Of a stretch of DNA of 64,000 nucleotides, positions 61,497 through 64,000 are shown piece by piece; position 1 is the first letter of the stretch, and each line of letters begins with the position of its first letter. The translations under genes and the position numbers were made by a program. Under the pieces are notes generated by a model that saw nothing but the letters and a program-made list of their open reading frames with translations, was not told the DNA's origin and made no database searches. Source of the stretch: Winogradskyella sp. (GTDB taxonomy: Bacteria > Bacteroidota > Bacteroidia > Flavobacteriales > Flavobacteriaceae); the NCBI RefSeq assembly GCF_028282165.1, contig NZ_JANQIM010000006.1, forward strand, positions 62,001-126,000, in the 5' to 3' direction.

Positions 61497-62039
61497 TTAC
61501 TTCGATTCACCTAAATGAATCATAGCAAATACGGCATAATTAATCATATCCTGATAATTGGCATCGATGCCTTCACTCACAATAGTCTTCCCTGCATTGT
61601 CTTCAATCTGTTTAACACGAAGCAATTTTTGCAAGATTAAATCCGTTAGGGAACTCACACGCATATCACGCCATGCCTCACCATAATCATGATTCTTATC
61701 CAGCATTAATTGCTTTGTCAAAGCTATTTTTTCATCATAGAGTTGGGTAGCCTCTTCGGTATGTAAATCAGGTTGCTCCACAACTCCTTTTTCCAACTGG
61801 ATCAAAGCCATTACACAATAGTTGATGATGCCTATAAATTCGCTTACTTCACCTTCATCCACTTTACGTATGGCATTTTGTTGTAAGCTTCTAATGCGCT
61901 GCGCTTTTATAAAAATCTGATCCGTCAATGATGGTAAACGTAAAATCCTCCAAGCACTACCATAATCGCTCATTTTATTTACAAAGAGTGCTCTACATTT
62001 GCCAACTACGGCATCGTATTGTATTGAAGTATCCTGCAT
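61497..62039 (-). CDS. DUF1599 domain-containing protein
   Basis: The 180-residue cytosolic protein has two similar halves (CRALFVNKMSDYGSAWRILR and LTKQLMLDKNHDYGEAWRDM), each followed by SLTDLI or SLTDQI and an EDNAG or RSLQQN helix. This tandem pattern defines DUF1599, conserved in Bacteroidota and resembling helical MazG-like nucleotide enzymes. The function is unproven. It is divergent from folP and is the first gene of the minus-strand tpiA group. Confidence 0.9.
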   Translation of the reverse strand: MQDTSIQYDAVVGKCRALFVNKMSDYGSAWRILRLPSLTDQIFIKAQRIRSLQQNAIRKVDEGEVSEFIGIINYCVMALIQLEKGVVEQPDLHTEEATQLYDEKIALTKQLMLDKNHDYGEAWRDMRVSSLTDLILQKLLRVKQIEDNAGKTIVSEGIDANYQDMINYAVFAMIHLGESK

Positions 62040-62180
62040 TTAAAACTATTATATTTTGCGTAAATTTCGCTTAAATAGTTTAAAGTTCAAAGTTCCGTAT
62101 TCAATGTTTTGCTATACGTTTAAAATTCTGGAAATATGTTAATAACTTTGAATCCTAAATATTGAATCTTAAACAGTACC

Positions 62181-63011
62181 ATGACTATAAATTGCAAAGG
62201 TCAATTGATTGATTTGTCCTTACCCAAAGTAATGGGTATTCTCAATGTTACACCAGATTCCTTCCATGATGGTGGACAATACAAAGATGAATCTTCCATT
62301 TTAAAACAGGTGGAAATGATGCTCACTGAAGGTGCTACTTTTATTGATATCGGTGGCTATAGTTCACGTCCTGGTGCCGATTTTGTAACTGAAGATGAAG
62401 AGCTAAATCGCGTTATACCTGTGATAGAACTTGTTTTAAAGTATTTTCCAGAAACACTAGTTTCTGTAGATACCTTTAGAAGTAATGTCGCCAAAAAAAG
62501 TATTAAAGCTGGTGCAGCTTTAATCAATGATATCTCCGCTGGCCATCTCGATGAAGATATGACGTCAACCATAGGAAAATTGGGTGTACCTTATATTATG
62601 ATGCACATGCGCGGCAACCCAAAAACCATGCAGCAGCAAACTGATTACGATGATTTAATTAAAAACATTAACTCCTATTTTGCGGAGCACATTGCCAAAG
62701 CACAGACAGAAAAAATTAATGATCTAATTATTGATCCTGGATTTGGTTTTGCCAAAACCTTAGAACAAAACTATGAGTTACTCAACAAGATGCAATTGCT
62801 TCAAATAGCAGACAAGCCTATTTTGGTGGGAGTATCCCGAAAATCCATGATCTACAAAACCTTGAACACCACTTCTGAAAATGCCTTAAATGGCACAACG
62901 GCCTTACACATGGTAGCTTTAGAGAAAGGAGCAAACATATTGCGAGTTCACGATGTTAAAGAAGCTATGGAGTGTGTTATTTTACACAATCAGCTTAAGC
63001 TTAGGAAATAG
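62181..63011 (+). CDS. folP: dihydropteroate synthase
   Basis: The 276-residue TIM-barrel enzyme joins p-aminobenzoate to hydroxymethyl-dihydropterin diphosphate in folate synthesis. It has the pterin-site motifs MGILNVTPDSFHDGG, DIGGYSSRPGA, VDTFRSNVA, INDISAG, DPGFGFAKT and GVSRKSMI. It is followed by a lipoprotein gene and cdaA, near a usual flavobacterial order. Confidence 0.97.
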   Translation: MTINCKGQLIDLSLPKVMGILNVTPDSFHDGGQYKDESSILKQVEMMLTEGATFIDIGGYSSRPGADFVTEDEELNRVIPVIELVLKYFPETLVSVDTFRSNVAKKSIKAGAALINDISAGHLDEDMTSTIGKLGVPYIMMHMRGNPKTMQQQTDYDDLIKNINSYFAEHIAKAQTEKINDLIIDPGFGFAKTLEQNYELLNKMQLLQIADKPILVGVSRKSMIYKTLNTTSENALNGTTALHMVALEKGANILRVHDVKEAMECVILHNQLKLRK

Positions 63012-63165
63012 TTATTTTTAAAACCATTACTTTGAGTGATAATTTTCAAAGTAATTTGAAGATTTTTTTATCGAGAAGAAGGTTTTTTTGAAATAAAATT
63101 CTATTCTAAATACATTTTTTTAATATTTACTATACAAATGAAACTCAAATCAAAAAATACTCAAA

Positions 63166-63891
63166 TTGACGAATTTTAGAATATACCATCACCTCATTTA
63201 CAAACTTGGCTTAATTTTAATTTTAGGTATTCTGGCATCAGGCTGCAGTAACGAACGCGTATTACAACTCCCGGAAATTGAAAATGCAGACGTCACTGAA
63301 GTTTTGGATGTGTCACCCGCCTATATTTTTTATGATGAAACCCAACCCGACTCTACCTTTTTCAACAGAAAAAACCTCATCGGCACAACGAATTGGTTGG
63401 TTAATGTCGATAAACGTTTAACCTTACGGCAAGCCATTCCGCACATACAATATTTGCAAAACAAAAGACGAAAAGCCTCAATGCATAAAAATGAGAATGC
63501 TAAAAATTACTTTACCTGTAATGACAAGAGTATTGGTAATTTGGGATTTATTGAGTTTACGGATGTGGATTATATAACAAACATGAAATCCTATAAAAAT
63601 GATAATCCCATAAATGACATAAAGATGGTTTATATTCATTTTTTTGATAACGATGTTTTTGCAACAGATGAGTTTTTTGAAAACAAACATTTAAAAAATG
63701 AGGCACTAGAAATGGAACGGCATTTTAACTTTAAATATTTTTCTCCTTACAGAAACTCGAACAAAAAAATTTCAATTAGATTGTCATTTGATAAACGCAT
63801 GAGCTTTCAGAAGTATTTAACGATCAAACAAAGTTTAATGTATTTCATAAATAGAAAGTCTGTGATAAACAACGAAGAATTCATTTATTAA
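63166..63891 (+). CDS. hypothetical lipoprotein
   Basis: The 241-residue protein (TTG start) has a lipobox signal (ILASGCSN). Its mature part has a biopolymer-transport (ExbD-like) flavour in LIGTTNWLVNVDKRLTLRQA but no certain domain. The start could be uncertain because no ATG is nearby. It lies between folP and cdaA, and a role in the envelope is all that can be inferred. Confidence 0.65.
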   Translation: MTNFRIYHHLIYKLGLILILGILASGCSNERVLQLPEIENADVTEVLDVSPAYIFYDETQPDSTFFNRKNLIGTTNWLVNVDKRLTLRQAIPHIQYLQNKRRKASMHKNENAKNYFTCNDKSIGNLGFIEFTDVDYITNMKSYKNDNPINDIKMVYIHFFDNDVFATDEFFENKHLKNEALEMERHFNFKYFSPYRNSNKKISIRLSFDKRMSFQKYLTIKQSLMYFINRKSVINNEEFIY

Positions 63892-63924
63892 CATAAATTC
63901 TTAAATTAGCAAAAAGCACTAACC

Positions 63925-64000
63925 TTGGACGATTTACAACTTTGGGATTTTAGATTCATTGATTTTGTTGATGTATTCCTTGTTGCTATCCTCCTATACT
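63925..64000 (+). CDS. cdaA: diadenylate cyclase CdaA, N-terminus only
   Basis: An open frame from a TTG start reads DDLQLWDFRFIDFVDVFLVA and continues to the window edge. This short amphipathic start plus the beginning of a membrane helix fits CdaA (c-di-AMP synthase), which follows folP in many Bacteroidota. Only 25 codons are visible, so the call leans on position. Confidence 0.6.
   Translation, partial: MDDLQLWDFRFIDFVDVFLVAILLY

Noticed and set aside
1..64000. CRISPR arrays, insertion sequences, prophage or rRNA genes
   Set aside because: No regularly spaced direct repeats, transposase, integrase or phage structural genes, and no rRNA sequence was recognised.

Overview
This window reads as a chromosome segment of a low-GC, probably marine member of the Flavobacteriaceae (Bacteroidota). 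Supporting signs are AT-rich DNA, promoters of the Bacteroidota type (-7 box TAnnTTTG, here often TATATTTG), a secreted nuclease with a type IX secretion C-terminal sorting domain, a type III glutamine synthetase, BT_3928-like and DUF1599 proteins, and typical flavobacterial gene orders (prmA-tpiA, folP-cdaA). The genus cannot be fixed from sequence reading alone. I see no rRNA, CRISPR array, transposase or prophage; one tRNA-Arg(ACG) is present.

Layout. 1-18 kb is mostly core: TlpA-like thioredoxin (cut by the window edge), DUF4197 lipoprotein, pyrF, prfA, purM, divergent type III and type II glutamine synthetases, a Na+/Ca2+ antiporter, a BlaI-M56 (BlaR1-like) sensor pair behind a triple 20-bp-phased operator, and a T9SS-secreted endonuclease I. 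18-24.4 kb holds a stress protein, a flavin/PNPOx-like protein and an unusual two-gene operon pairing an M19 dipeptidase-like hydrolase with a 951-residue patatin phospholipase. 24.4-30.4 kb is a minus-strand operon for envelope and signalling: class III nucleotide cyclase, LpxR lipid A deacylase, TetR, K+ channel, DoxX, thioesterase, PAP2 phosphatase, DUF2141.

30.6-46.7 kb is the most remarkable part. Two paralogous MarR regulators bracket a plus-strand operon with two TAT-exported reductive dehalogenase catalytic subunits (RdhA), an RdhB-type anchor, a NosR/RdhC-type flavin and Fe-S membrane protein, an unknown coupled membrane protein, and a 2-oxoacid:ferredoxin oxidoreductase (KorAB) that could supply low-potential electrons. 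One MarR gene is divergent to this operon and heads a MarR - thioredoxin-fold protein - RND efflux pump - TolC operon. I found a shared dyad, AGTTC-N6-GAACT, at four places in this locus, with the same spacing to the -7 box at two promoters. I infer one regulon that senses a compound, dehalogenates it and exports it.

46.9-52.2 kb carries regulators and secreted hydrolases (TetR, M23, AraC, DJ-1/PfpI, S41). The tRNA-Arg region at 52.2-52.7 kb contains degenerate tRNA pieces and palindromes. 52.7-57.2 kb is a reduced-sulfur cluster: a Cys-rich Crp/Fnr regulator, two YeeE/YedE proteins, TauE, an MBL-rhodanese fusion, DUF2892 and an HMA protein, with Crp-like sites. 57.2-64 kb is again core: clpS, prmA, tpiA, an ABC permease, a BT_3928-like protein, DUF1599, folP, a lipoprotein and the start of cdaA.
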